24,039 bases of DNA from DATGIQ01 sp035295665 (GTDB taxonomy: Bacteria > Planctomycetota > Planctomycetia > Gemmatales > Gemmataceae). The notes beneath the pieces were generated by a model that had not been told where the DNA came from, searched no databases, and saw only the letters and a program-made list of their open reading frames with translations. Positions 7,525 to 15,536 of this stretch are shown piece after piece. The stretch covers positions 1-24,039 of the forward strand of contig DATGIQ010000552.1 of assembly GCA_035295665.1 (NCBI GenBank). Direction: 5' to 3'. Numbering within the stretch: the stretch's first letter is position 1; each line of letters begins with the position of its first letter. Position numbers and translations under genes: made by a program.

Positions 7525-10335
7525 CTACCCTGCCGAAACCGCAGCTTTGGCTTCTTCTTGGATGAGTGCTCCGCCATCGGCCGGCCGGCGGGGTCCATCC
7601 GGCACGGCTCGTACCAAATGCGGGACGGGGCCGCCAATGGCCGCGGTCACCAACTCCTTTTGCTCAGCCAGATGCACTCGGCGCGAACCGGTAGCCGGGC
7701 TGGCGCTTCGATCCCGGCCAACATAGTTAACCGGCCAATCCAACGCGCGCAGCCGGGACTCCATGAACGTCCAGCCGCCCATATTCATCGATTCTTCCTG
7801 GACCCAAACCCATTCTTTCGCCTTGCGGTACCGGCAGCGTACGCGGCGGAGCATTTCGGCCGGGAATGGGTAAAACTGTTCCACGCGAACAATGGCCACG
7901 TCGTCGGCCGATTGCTTGGTGCGGTGCTCGATGAGCTCGTAATAAATCTTGCCGCTGCACAAAAGCACACGGCGGACGCGGGCCGGATCAGCGCCCTCAT
8001 CGTCGAAGACCTCGACAAAGTGCCCGCTGGTCAATTGATCCATCGGCGATACCGCAGCCTTGAGCCGAAGCAAGCTCTTGGGCGTCAGGAGAACGAGCGG
8101 TTTGCGGAAGTTGCGTTTCATCTGTCCGCGCAGGAGATGGAAATACTGAGCCGGCGTTGTCAGATTGCAGACTTGGATATTGTCCTCCGCACACAGCTGC
8201 AAGAAGCGTTCGAGACGGGCGCTGGAGTGCTCCGGTCCCTGGCCTTCGTAGCCGTGCGGCAACAGCATGACCAGCCCGCTGTCGCGCTGCCACTTCGATT
8301 CGCTGCACACAATGAACTGATCGATGATCACCTGGGCGCCGTTGGCAAAGTCGCCAAACTGAGCTTCCCACAACACCAGCGTTCCGGGGGCGTCGAGCGA
8401 ATAGCCGAATTCGAAGCCCAGCACGGCGGCTTCCGAAAGCAAGCTATCGTAAGCGGAGAAGGGGGCCTGTTTGGGACCGAGGGCATTCAACGGATAATAC
8501 GGCTCGCCGCTTCGAGAATCATAGAGCACGGCATGCCGCTGGCTGAACGTGCCCCGCCGGCTATCCTGTCCGCTGAGCCGTACCGGTACGCCTTCCAACA
8601 ACAGCGAGCCAAACGCCAGGGCCTCCGCCATGGGCCAATCCACGGGCTGGCGCTCTTCGATCTCCTTGCGCCGTTCTTCGAGCTGACGTGCGATCTTGGC
8701 GTGAACGGCAAAATGTTCCGGCACCCGCGTCAGGCCTTCGCCGATTACCCGCAACGTCTCGTAAGAGACGCCGGTCTCCACCGAGACATGGGAGTAGCGG
8801 GGGCTTAATCCTTTCCACTGGCCGCCGAAGCCACGCATGCCCACGTAATGAGGAAGCCCCGTTTTTACCTCTTCGAGCGCTGCCTGGAGCTTGGCATGGA
8901 ACTTTTCCACGAGGGCCTCGGTTTCGGCCGCGGTCAGGTCGCCCCGCATGATCAACGTTTCCGTGTACAACTCGGTCAAGCTGGGCCGCCCCGCGATCTT
9001 GCTGTACATGAGCGGCTGGGTGAAGGAAGGCTCGTCCCCCTCATTATGGCCATGACGGCGGTAGCAATACATGTCAATCACGACATCGCGATTGAACGTT
9101 TGCCGGAAATCGAGAGCCAATTCCGCCACATAGACTGCCGCCTCGGGATCCTCGCCGTTGACATGAAAGATGGGCACTTGGATCATCTTGGCCACGTCCG
9201 TGCAGTACGTGGTCGACCGCGCATCGCTCGGGGCGGTCGTGAAGCCGATCTGATTGTTAATGATCACGTGCACCGTGCCGCCGGTCTTGTAGCCGGCGAG
9301 CTGAGAAAGGTTGAGCGTCTCGGCCACCAATCCCTGGCCGGCAAACGAGGCATCGCCGTGGATCAACAACGGGATGCCCAATCGGCGCTCTTCATCACCG
9401 AACAGAAGCTGTTTGGCGCGCGTGCGGCCTTCGACGACCGGGTTGACAGCTTCCAGGTGGCTGGGGTTGGGCGTAAGGGAAAGATGGATACGGTTGCCTT
9501 TGGCCGTGACGCGATCACCGGAAAAGCCAAGATGGTACTTCACATCGCCATCGCCGTCACGCGACTCGGGGACATAGTTTTCCTCGAACTCGGCAAAGAT
9601 TTCCTGGTAGGGTTTGCGGAGCGTGTTGGCCAGGACGTTGAGTCGCCCCCGGTGGGCCATGCCCATGATGATCTCGCGCACGCCGGAGTCCGCCGCTTTC
9701 TGAACAATCGCCTCCAGGATCGGGATTAAGGTCTCGGATCCTTCCAGGGAGAAGCGCTTTTGGCCGACGAAACGCGAATGGAGAAAGCGTTCGAACAGCT
9801 CGGCGTAATGCAGGCTCTTGAGAATCCGCATTTTCTTCACGCGGCCAAAACCGGGCTGATTGCGGCACCGTTCCATCCGTTGCTGGAGCCAGCGGCGGAT
9901 ATAAGTGTCCTGAATGTGCATGTACTCGACACCGATGGTGCGACAATACGTATCGCGCAGGGCATCGAGCAGCTGCCGGAGCGTTGCCTTGGGAAGGCCG
10001 ACGAAGGGGCTCGTATCGAAGGTCTTGTCCAGGTCTGAGGCATCCAGGCCGAACTCGGACAGTTCGAGCAGGGCATAACCGGTCTTGGGCGGACTGAGCG
10101 GGTCGAGGTGCGCGAGGAAATGGCCGAGGTCTCGGTAGGCGTCGATTAAACGCACCACTCCTGTCTGGCAGCGAGCATCCAGGGCTGGCGTCGCCAGTCG
10201 GCCGACGCCAAGCTCAAAGCCTTCGAAGAAGAGACGCCAGCTTTGGTCTACCGACGTCGGATCGCGTTGCCAGCTCTGGTAAGCCGATTCGATGGCATCC
10301 AGGTTCCAGCGAGTCGCAGGCGTTGCGCGGATCAT
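7525..10335 (-). CDS. sucA: 2-oxoglutarate dehydrogenase E1 component (thiamine-diphosphate dependent)
   Basis: E1 decarboxylates 2-oxoglutarate and passes the succinyl group to E2 in the TCA cycle. It has 936 residues, the usual size. The N-terminal segment (about 10-43, RWNLDAIESAYQSW and SWRLFFEGFELG) is the conserved E1o N-terminal domain thought to bind the complex. The thiamine diphosphate/Mg site is the GD...NN motif: G327-D328 in IHGDASFAGQG and N360-N361 in VIINNQIGFTT. MGMAHRGRLNVL (224-235) is also diagnostic. The transketolase-like pyrimidine domain contains LSGQDSRRGTFSQRHAVLYD, and the C-terminal domain ends near residue 900. The actinobacterial-type fused acyltransferase domain is absent. 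The start is the ATG at 10335, with AGGAAGG seven bases upstream; an in-frame TTG two codons earlier sits almost on the ribosome binding site and is unlikely. Confidence 0.96.
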   Translation of the reverse strand: MIRATPATRWNLDAIESAYQSWQRDPTSVDQSWRLFFEGFELGVGRLATPALDARCQTGVVRLIDAYRDLGHFLAHLDPLSPPKTGYALLELSEFGLDASDLDKTFDTSPFVGLPKATLRQLLDALRDTYCRTIGVEYMHIQDTYIRRWLQQRMERCRNQPGFGRVKKMRILKSLHYAELFERFLHSRFVGQKRFSLEGSETLIPILEAIVQKAADSGVREIIMGMAHRGRLNVLANTLRKPYQEIFAEFEENYVPESRDGDGDVKYHLGFSGDRVTAKGNRIHLSLTPNPSHLEAVNPVVEGRTRAKQLLFGDEERRLGIPLLIHGDASFAGQGLVAETLNLSQLAGYKTGGTVHVIINNQIGFTTAPSDARSTTYCTDVAKMIQVPIFHVNGEDPEAAVYVAELALDFRQTFNRDVVIDMYCYRRHGHNEGDEPSFTQPLMYSKIAGRPSLTELYTETLIMRGDLTAAETEALVEKFHAKLQAALEEVKTGLPHYVGMRGFGGQWKGLSPRYSHVSVETGVSYETLRVIGEGLTRVPEHFAVHAKIARQLEERRKEIEERQPVDWPMAEALAFGSLLLEGVPVRLSGQDSRRGTFSQRHAVLYDSRSGEPYYPLNALGPKQAPFSAYDSLLSEAAVLGFEFGYSLDAPGTLVLWEAQFGDFANGAQVIIDQFIVCSESKWQRDSGLVMLLPHGYEGQGPEHSSARLERFLQLCAEDNIQVCNLTTPAQYFHLLRGQMKRNFRKPLVLLTPKSLLRLKAAVSPMDQLTSGHFVEVFDDEGADPARVRRVLLCSGKIYYELIEHRTKQSADDVAIVRVEQFYPFPAEMLRRVRCRYRKAKEWVWVQEESMNMGGWTFMESRLRALDWPVNYVGRDRSASPATGSRRVHLAEQKELVTAAIGGPVPHLVRAVPDGPRRPADGGALIQEEAKAAVSAG

Positions 10336-10399
10336 GCCCAAACCTTCCTAAACGGCTTCGCTCTCGGCTTGGCAATCGTTTCACGACCATCGTATCTTC

Positions 10400-10428
10400 A
10401 TTTAAGAAGAATGAGACTGCGGGGACAA
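10400..10428 (-). promoter_or_regulatory. Candidate promoter for sucA-sucB
   Basis: Reading the minus strand, TTGTCC (10428-10423), a 17-base spacer and TTAAAT (10405-10400) form a sigma-70-like pair about 65 bases before the sucA start. It lies in the only AT-rich patch of the 326-base gap between sucA and the upstream sigma fusion gene. Four of six bases match at each element. Confidence 0.35.
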
Positions 10429-10510
10429 GCGAAAACGCGTGGGGACATGGCGGAGGAACAATGCCAGCGCGGTCACGGCTCCGCCAGCCTCAATGGATAT
10501 GCAGGATGCT

Positions 10511-10574
10511 TCGGCGTACAAGCCTAACGCACCAGCGGAAGGTCTTCCGCTGGTGCGTTAGGCTTGTACGCCGA
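10511..10574. repeat. Perfect 31-bp inverted repeat (hairpin), dispersed-repeat candidate
   Basis: The arms 10511-10541 and 10544-10574 are exact reverse complements over 31 bases, separated by only two bases (GT). It sits in the gap between the end of the sigma fusion gene (10662) and the start of sucA (10335), outside any reading frame with coding character. The core AGCCTAACGCACCAGC matches, with substitutions, the arms of the repeat at 18007-18063. It has no T-run. It could act as a transcript terminator or stabiliser, or be a REP- or MITE-like unit. The perfect arms suggest a recent copy or continuing selection for pairing. Confidence 0.9.
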
Positions 10575-10661
10575 GGGATCGCGGATGCTAAGACAGGCCG
10601 GCGCGAAATGCGGGGTAGAAGCGCTGCTCCACGAAATTGGCCGCGCCTGTCCCAAAGACGT

Positions 10662-12845
10662 TCATTTTTTCTCTATCCCGTCCGGTCGTTGTTCCAAGGA
10701 CTGCTTCAAACGCTGGATTTCCTGGTTGAGCCGCTCGGCCTCGTCCTGCGATTGGCGGAGAAGCTTTTCTAAACGAGCATTCTCTTTCTTCAGCGGTTCG
10801 GTCGCCGGATCCTCAGCCATTTCTTGCAACGTTTCTTTCTCGCGCCGCAGTTCCTGGACCCGTGACCGCACCCGCTCTACCTCCTGCTTGAGGCGTTCAT
10901 TGTGTTGCCGCCACTCCGCTTCGTGACGGCTCACCGGCATGCGGAATTGGATCGGGTTCACCGGTTGGCCGTCGTCGCGCATGATGAGCTTGCGCAGCGT
11001 CTCGATATCGATTTTCCGAGAGAGCGGCCAGATCGAACCATCAGCAAAGGCGGCGTTGAACATTCCGGGAAAGAGCCCGCCGAGCTCGGGAATTGGTTCA
11101 TCCAGCGCGAAATGTAGGTCTTCCGGCTTTGTCCAGGGAACGGCACAACCGGCTTCGACGATCAAGAGCACGTGGGATGCGCCGTCAGGGAATTCTCCAA
11201 GGCTGATTTCCCGGTGCGGCTCAAAGGCAGCGTGCGGACCGACAAATACCTGGTAAAAGGTCGAGTACGGTTCGTGAGTGACCCTTCCCGGCGGCGCATA
11301 GACCTTGGGCATCTGGGCGAGGAGCGCTTTGTTGTGTGGGCTGTCCCAGGGTTGGTCCAGCTTGAATTGTTGGTAGAGCTTGGCCTCGGCTGGTCCCAGA
11401 TAAGGGAGAATGGCCACGCGCCAGCTCAAAAGTGCCTGGCCCTGTTTACTCACGAGATCATACATGGACAGGCCCATGCTGCTCGCATTGGGGTACGTTG
11501 GAGTGCCGAAGGTACCACCACCTATGCCTCCCAGGGAGCTGCCGCCTTGGAACAGGTTCGGTGAATACAACTGATCCCCGTACGAGTGTCCTAGCAAGGA
11601 CCAGCCGGTTCCGGAACCGCCACCGAGGCTGTAACTGCCTGTGGACGATGTCCCGCCCAGTGACAATCCACCCCCCGTGAACGACGCTCCGCCCGAAAAC
11701 CCAGAAACTCCGGTGGTCAGCGGACCGCCCAGCCCAACTGGACGCCCGATAGGGTTACTGTAGATCGCCGGCGCGGGGAGATGGTTGTACGCGCTTTGGT
11801 AGTTGTGCATGGCCAGGGCAAGTTTTTTCAAATTGACTCGACTTTCTGCCTGGTTCCTGGCCGATTGCAAGGAGTCAATTGGTAGCTCCCGCTTATCGGC
11901 AGCCGCCAGTGCTCGGTCGAGCCGGATCGTTTCCGCGCCTGCGGCGTGCGATGCCGCCGGCGGCTGGGCTTGCAGCGCTCCTCTGGCCAGCACGCTCGCT
12001 CCGACACCAGCAAGGCTCACCACCACCCAGATCGCCGTCGCAACCTTCAGTTTCGTCATCCACATGGCTTTCAACACTCCTTCCATCAATACCGTGATCC
12101 GGGCCGAGATCATTCCCATTGCCGCGGCCTGGTCGGTGGCAAGCAACGTAGCGACTTTCACGATCCGCACGACCAGCATTGCCGGCATGGCCGCCGCCAC
12201 GGCATATTCGGCCAGTAACGAAGCCAACAGAGCCGTGGAGAGCGTCAGGCCGCGGCGAGTCAGCCGCAGGCGGAGCAGTTCCCGCCCCCGCTCCAGCCGC
12301 CCACGGACGGTCCCCAGGCTCCAGCCCAGCGCACGGGCTGCTTCGTCGCGCGTTTTTCCTTCGAGGTAGCAGAGCAAGAGCGGCGCCTGGAACCGCTTGG
12401 GAAGGCGATGGAGTTCTTCCTCCAAAACGACTTGTACTTCCCGCCACGTGATGTCTGCGGGTTCGACTTGTGGCATTTTCACGAGCCGGGTTTCATGAGC
12501 ATGACGCCGAGCCGTATCTCTCTTCAGATTGGCCGCGGCTCGATAAGCCACGCCATGCAGCCAACTGCCAATCGAATCCTTTCGCCGAATCGAGGTCGCC
12601 TTGCGAGCCAGGACCAGAAACGTAGCCTGGCAAGCATCCTCGGCATCATGGACCTGCCCCAGCACACGCCGGCAGACGCCTAGCACCATGGGACCGTACC
12701 GCCGCACGAGTATGGCAAACGCAGCCTCATCGCCGTGGTGGATGAACCGCTCGAGCAGCTCTCGATCAGGTAGTGTTCCGGTCGTTTCCGCCGCCACCAG
12801 CTTGCGGATGTGCTGGAGGACACTGTCCAATTGCCTGTTTGGCAT
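10662..12845 (-). CDS. ECF sigma factor fused to membrane helix, DUF1559-like domain and coiled coil
   Basis: A 727-residue fusion protein. Residues about 29-116 are sigma region 2 (LGQVHDAEDACQATFLVLA, IGSWLHGVAYRAAANL), and 145-200 are region 4 (KTRDEAARALGWSLGTVRGRL). A hydrophobic, helical stretch leads to one clear TM helix (about 266-288) preceded by lysines, so the N-terminus should be cytoplasmic. Outside lies a DUF1559-like domain: LKKLALAMHNYQSAYNHLPAP (338 on), a Gly/Ser-rich insert (about 365-455), then LLSWRVAILPYL and FADGSIWPL...IDIETLRKLI. The H-X9-DG motif of DUF1559 is changed to F592-X9-DG. A coiled coil (about 640-718) ends the protein. Residue numbers use the ATG at 12845, which has GGGAG upstream; an in-frame ATG at 12860 adds five residues but lacks a site. 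Long-tailed ECF factors are known in planctomycetes; the function of this tail is not. Confidence 0.9.
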   Translation of the reverse strand: MPNRQLDSVLQHIRKLVAAETTGTLPDRELLERFIHHGDEAAFAILVRRYGPMVLGVCRRVLGQVHDAEDACQATFLVLARKATSIRRKDSIGSWLHGVAYRAAANLKRDTARRHAHETRLVKMPQVEPADITWREVQVVLEEELHRLPKRFQAPLLLCYLEGKTRDEAARALGWSLGTVRGRLERGRELLRLRLTRRGLTLSTALLASLLAEYAVAAAMPAMLVVRIVKVATLLATDQAAAMGMISARITVLMEGVLKAMWMTKLKVATAIWVVVSLAGVGASVLARGALQAQPPAASHAAGAETIRLDRALAAADKRELPIDSLQSARNQAESRVNLKKLALAMHNYQSAYNHLPAPAIYSNPIGRPVGLGGPLTTGVSGFSGGASFTGGGLSLGGTSSTGSYSLGGGSGTGWSLLGHSYGDQLYSPNLFQGGSSLGGIGGGTFGTPTYPNASSMGLSMYDLVSKQGQALLSWRVAILPYLGPAEAKLYQQFKLDQPWDSPHNKALLAQMPKVYAPPGRVTHEPYSTFYQVFVGPHAAFEPHREISLGEFPDGASHVLLIVEAGCAVPWTKPEDLHFALDEPIPELGGLFPGMFNAAFADGSIWPLSRKIDIETLRKLIMRDDGQPVNPIQFRMPVSRHEAEWRQHNERLKQEVERVRSRVQELRREKETLQEMAEDPATEPLKKENARLEKLLRQSQDEAERLNQEIQRLKQSLEQRPDGIEKK

Positions 12846-12949
12846 CGGCGTGGCTCCCATTCAAGAGACCGATTCCCTCTGTCTTATAGTGTCCACCGGG
12901 TGGGAGCGCGACACAACTTTTTGCCGAAGTTTGGCCGGGCCGACTCGGA

Positions 12950-14680
12950 TTACATCGCTTCAGGAGGTTCGAAGGACGGCATTTCTACGCCGGTACCCTC
13001 GTTGTCGTTATTGAGTGGACTCTTGAGAGGCAGACGGAGGATAAACCGGCTCCCCTTGCCGGGCTGGCTTTGCAAGAGGATGTCCCCGCCGTGCTCGCGC
13101 AGGATCTTCCGGCTGACGGCCAGCCCCAGGCCGGTCCCACGCGCACCTTTACTGCTGACGAATGGTTTGAAGATTTCAGGCTGTTTGTCGAGCGGAACGC
13201 CGACCCCGTTGTCCACGACGATGATGCGGACCCATTCCGCGTTCGGTTCTAGCTGCGTCAGCACGCCGACGGTGGGATTCTTCCGTTCCTCCACGGCGTC
13301 GATCGCATTGCCCAGAATGTTTAGCAGGGCACGGTGCAATCCTTCCGGATCGGCCGGCACGGACGGAAGATCCTCCTGTAGGCGCATCTCCAGCTTGGCC
13401 CCAACCTCCTTGACACGACCCAGGAGCAGTTCGACCACGTCGTTGACGATGCCGTTCAAGCTGGTTTCCTCGATCGCCGGCTCGCGTTCCTTGGAGTAGC
13501 TGAGCATATCCATCACGAGATCATAAATCTTGCTCTGGTTCTTCTCGGCAATCTTCCACCCCTGCTGGAGCAAGGCATCGTCCTTGTCGGCCAGACCCAT
13601 CTTGAGGATTTCGCTGCCACTGCGCAAGCCTTGGAGGATGTTTTTGATGTGATGCGAGAGGGCGGCCATCGCTTGGCCAATGGCGGCCAGGCGCTCGGCC
13701 TGAAGCATAGCTTGGTGATACCGGGTGTCTTCCACGGCCAGCGCGGCCTGGTGAGCAATAGCAATGGCTAGCTTGAGATGATCTTCGGTAAACTTGCCGG
13801 CCAATTTATCCGAACGCCAGATGTCTCCCGGGGCGCCGTGGGTATCCAGATAGAGCACGCCCAAGGTTTCGTGACGTCCTTTCATGGGTACGCAGATCGC
13901 TTCCCGGATGCCGTAGCGGACGATGCTTTGCCCCGCACTGAAGCGTTCATCGTTGGCCGCGTCGCTGACCAGCACGCCTTGCTTATCGCGGAGCACATAA
14001 TCCATGATGGTCCGACTGAGCGCGATCTTCTCTGCCGCATCTTCCGGGTTTCGCCAGCGGATGGCCTTGGGTTCGAACTGGCCCGTATCCGGATGGCGCA
14101 GCATGATGCAGCCCCGATCCGCCTCGATCGACCGGAAAATCAAATCCATGATTTTCTCCAGGAGCTGGTCTAGATCGAGAATGTGGCTGACAGCCTGGAT
14201 TGCCTCGTACATGATTCCGAGGTTGGCCAGGGCGTTCTGCAGCCAGACCGTGCCGGCGCGCTGGGGCTGGGCGAGGATTCGGCTCCCTTCGGTTTCGCCA
14301 ACCGTCTTGATAATGGCCGACGACAACTCGACATCCTGGCGTGTGATCATGCTGATGCGATCGGCCAAATCGGTCTCGCCCCGGACCTCGCCGCGGCCGG
14401 TGCTGTAAACGAGAATGCTTTGGCCAATCTGAATTTGATCGCCCGCTTGCAGAACCGTGTTCTGGACCGGCTGGCCATTCAAGAAGGTGCCGTTGGCACT
14501 GCCAACATCGACCAGGCAGTAACCGCCTTCCACCTGCCGAAATTCCGCGTGCCGTCGAGAAACCTCGGTATCGTGGAGCCGGACCGTGTTGCTGGCGTCC
14601 CGGCCCAGGCCGATCACCAGGCCGCTCAGCTCAAACTGTTTGCCCTCGTCGGCCCCTCGAATCACGATCAATCGAGGCAC
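12950..14680 (-). CDS. FHA-GAF histidine kinase, soluble
   Basis: A cytoplasmic sensor kinase of 576 residues without TM segments. The FHA domain (about 1-95) keeps the phosphothreonine-binding residues GLGRD (24-28), SRRH (41-44) and NGT (63-65). The GAF domain spans about 155-318 (DRGCIMLRHPDTG, AICVPMKGRHETLGVLYLD). The dimerisation/phospho-acceptor helix has His343 in ALSHHIKNIL, where the Glu usually following this His is a second His. The ATPase domain has N454/N458 (LLNILGNAIDAV), D490NGVGV and GTGLGLAVS (515-523). The start is GTG at 14680, six bases after GAGG, and the FHA domain begins at once. The frame is open 89 codons further upstream, but that stretch has no domain character. 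No response regulator is adjacent; the HAD gene is 109 bases upstream and the sigma fusion 104 bases downstream. Confidence 0.92.
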   Translation of the reverse strand: MPRLIVIRGADEGKQFELSGLVIGLGRDASNTVRLHDTEVSRRHAEFRQVEGGYCLVDVGSANGTFLNGQPVQNTVLQAGDQIQIGQSILVYSTGRGEVRGETDLADRISMITRQDVELSSAIIKTVGETEGSRILAQPQRAGTVWLQNALANLGIMYEAIQAVSHILDLDQLLEKIMDLIFRSIEADRGCIMLRHPDTGQFEPKAIRWRNPEDAAEKIALSRTIMDYVLRDKQGVLVSDAANDERFSAGQSIVRYGIREAICVPMKGRHETLGVLYLDTHGAPGDIWRSDKLAGKFTEDHLKLAIAIAHQAALAVEDTRYHQAMLQAERLAAIGQAMAALSHHIKNILQGLRSGSEILKMGLADKDDALLQQGWKIAEKNQSKIYDLVMDMLSYSKEREPAIEETSLNGIVNDVVELLLGRVKEVGAKLEMRLQEDLPSVPADPEGLHRALLNILGNAIDAVEERKNPTVGVLTQLEPNAEWVRIIVVDNGVGVPLDKQPEIFKPFVSSKGARGTGLGLAVSRKILREHGGDILLQSQPGKGSRFILRLPLKSPLNNDNEGTGVEMPSFEPPEAM

Positions 14681-14789
14681 GGTACACCTCGGGTGAAGCA
14701 ATGCTGATCCTGTTAGTCGCAAACGATGGGGGGATAACAGGTCGCGAGCCACGACATGCTTGTACAGTACTGGGGAGACGACCTTGATG

Positions 14790-15449
14790 TCAAGAAAACC
14801 GCTCCCCGGCCGCGACCATGTCCAGCTCACGAAATTCTCCCAAAAGCCGATCCGGCTTGGCCGCCTGGAGCGTGGATCGCTCGTCCGAGCCGGTTGGGAT
14901 GACCCACACGGAAACACCGGCCGCACGGGCGGTTTGGATATCCACAACCATATCGCCGACGTACAACGCTTCGGCGGGGGTCACCTTCAGTCGCTGGAGC
15001 GCCGCCAAGAGCATATCGGGAGCGGGCTTGATTCGGGGAGCATCTTCCGGACCGATCACCACTTCGATCAGAGAAGCCAACCGCAACGCATCGAGCAGCT
15101 CGCGGGTGAAATCGCGCGGCTTGTTGCTGCACACGGCCAGGTGAAGACCCGACGCTTTCAAATGCATCAGAGTTTCCTGAACGCCGGGCAGAATGTGCGT
15201 GCCGCTGCGCAGGACCGATGGGTGATGGTCCCGATAGCGGGCCATGTCTTTGTCCAGATGCATGCCCGGGACAGTATGCTCTAGCAGATACGCCGGGCCG
15301 CGGCCGACACAGCGACGAACCTCCGGCTCACTCAACGGCGGCAGGCTGTGGGCGGCCCGAACATGGTTGACACTGGCGGTGATGGCTTGATAGCTGTCGA
15401 CAAGGGTGCCATCGAAATCGAAGATGACCGCCTTGAGTGCTTGTGCCAT
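14790..15449 (-). CDS. HAD-superfamily hydrolase, phosphoglycolate phosphatase-like
   Basis: A 219-residue phosphatase of HAD subfamily IA. All four motifs are present: motif I with nucleophile Asp11 and acid/base Asp13 (FDFDGTLVDSY), motif II Ser in LAVCSNKP, motif III Lys in PRIKPAPDM, and motif IV GDMVVD for Mg2+. The helical cap domain lies between motifs I and II. Similarity to the Gph family suggests hydrolysis of 2-phosphoglycolate or another small phosphate ester, but HAD substrates cannot be assigned from motifs alone. The start ATG at 15449 has AGGA seven bases upstream; an in-frame ATG at 15476 would add nine residues and has a poorer site. It may share a transcript with the FHA kinase gene downstream. 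Confidence 0.9.
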   Translation of the reverse strand: MAQALKAVIFDFDGTLVDSYQAITASVNHVRAAHSLPPLSEPEVRRCVGRGPAYLLEHTVPGMHLDKDMARYRDHHPSVLRSGTHILPGVQETLMHLKASGLHLAVCSNKPRDFTRELLDALRLASLIEVVIGPEDAPRIKPAPDMLLAALQRLKVTPAEALYVGDMVVDIQTARAAGVSVWVIPTGSDERSTLQAAKPDRLLGEFRELDMVAAGERFS

Positions 15450-15536
15450 TCGTTGATCCTGTCGTTCCACCATCAACTCTGGCTTCCGGCGTAAACTCTT
15501 GCTCCGGGGTTAGTGTAGGACTCCGCTGAACAGAAA

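Noticed and set aside
6781..8808. A 675-codon open frame on the + strand
   Set aside because: It is antisense to sucB and sucA, whose domains and catalytic residues are unmistakable. The translated sequence is Arg/His/Gln-rich without any recognisable domain and there is no ribosome binding site.
8848..9729. A 293-codon open frame on the + strand
   Set aside because: Antisense to the sucA catalytic region; it mirrors codon bias and has no motif.
10511..10574. CRISPR repeat or tRNA-like structure
   Set aside because: Only one palindrome is present with no spacer-repeat periodicity, and the fold is a single straight hairpin, not a cloverleaf.
10590..10648. Second hairpin after the sigma fusion gene (GACAGGC / GCCTGTC)
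   Set aside because: Only seven outer bases pair cleanly, and the interior of about 45 bases pairs poorly; this is within chance expectation for GC-rich DNA.
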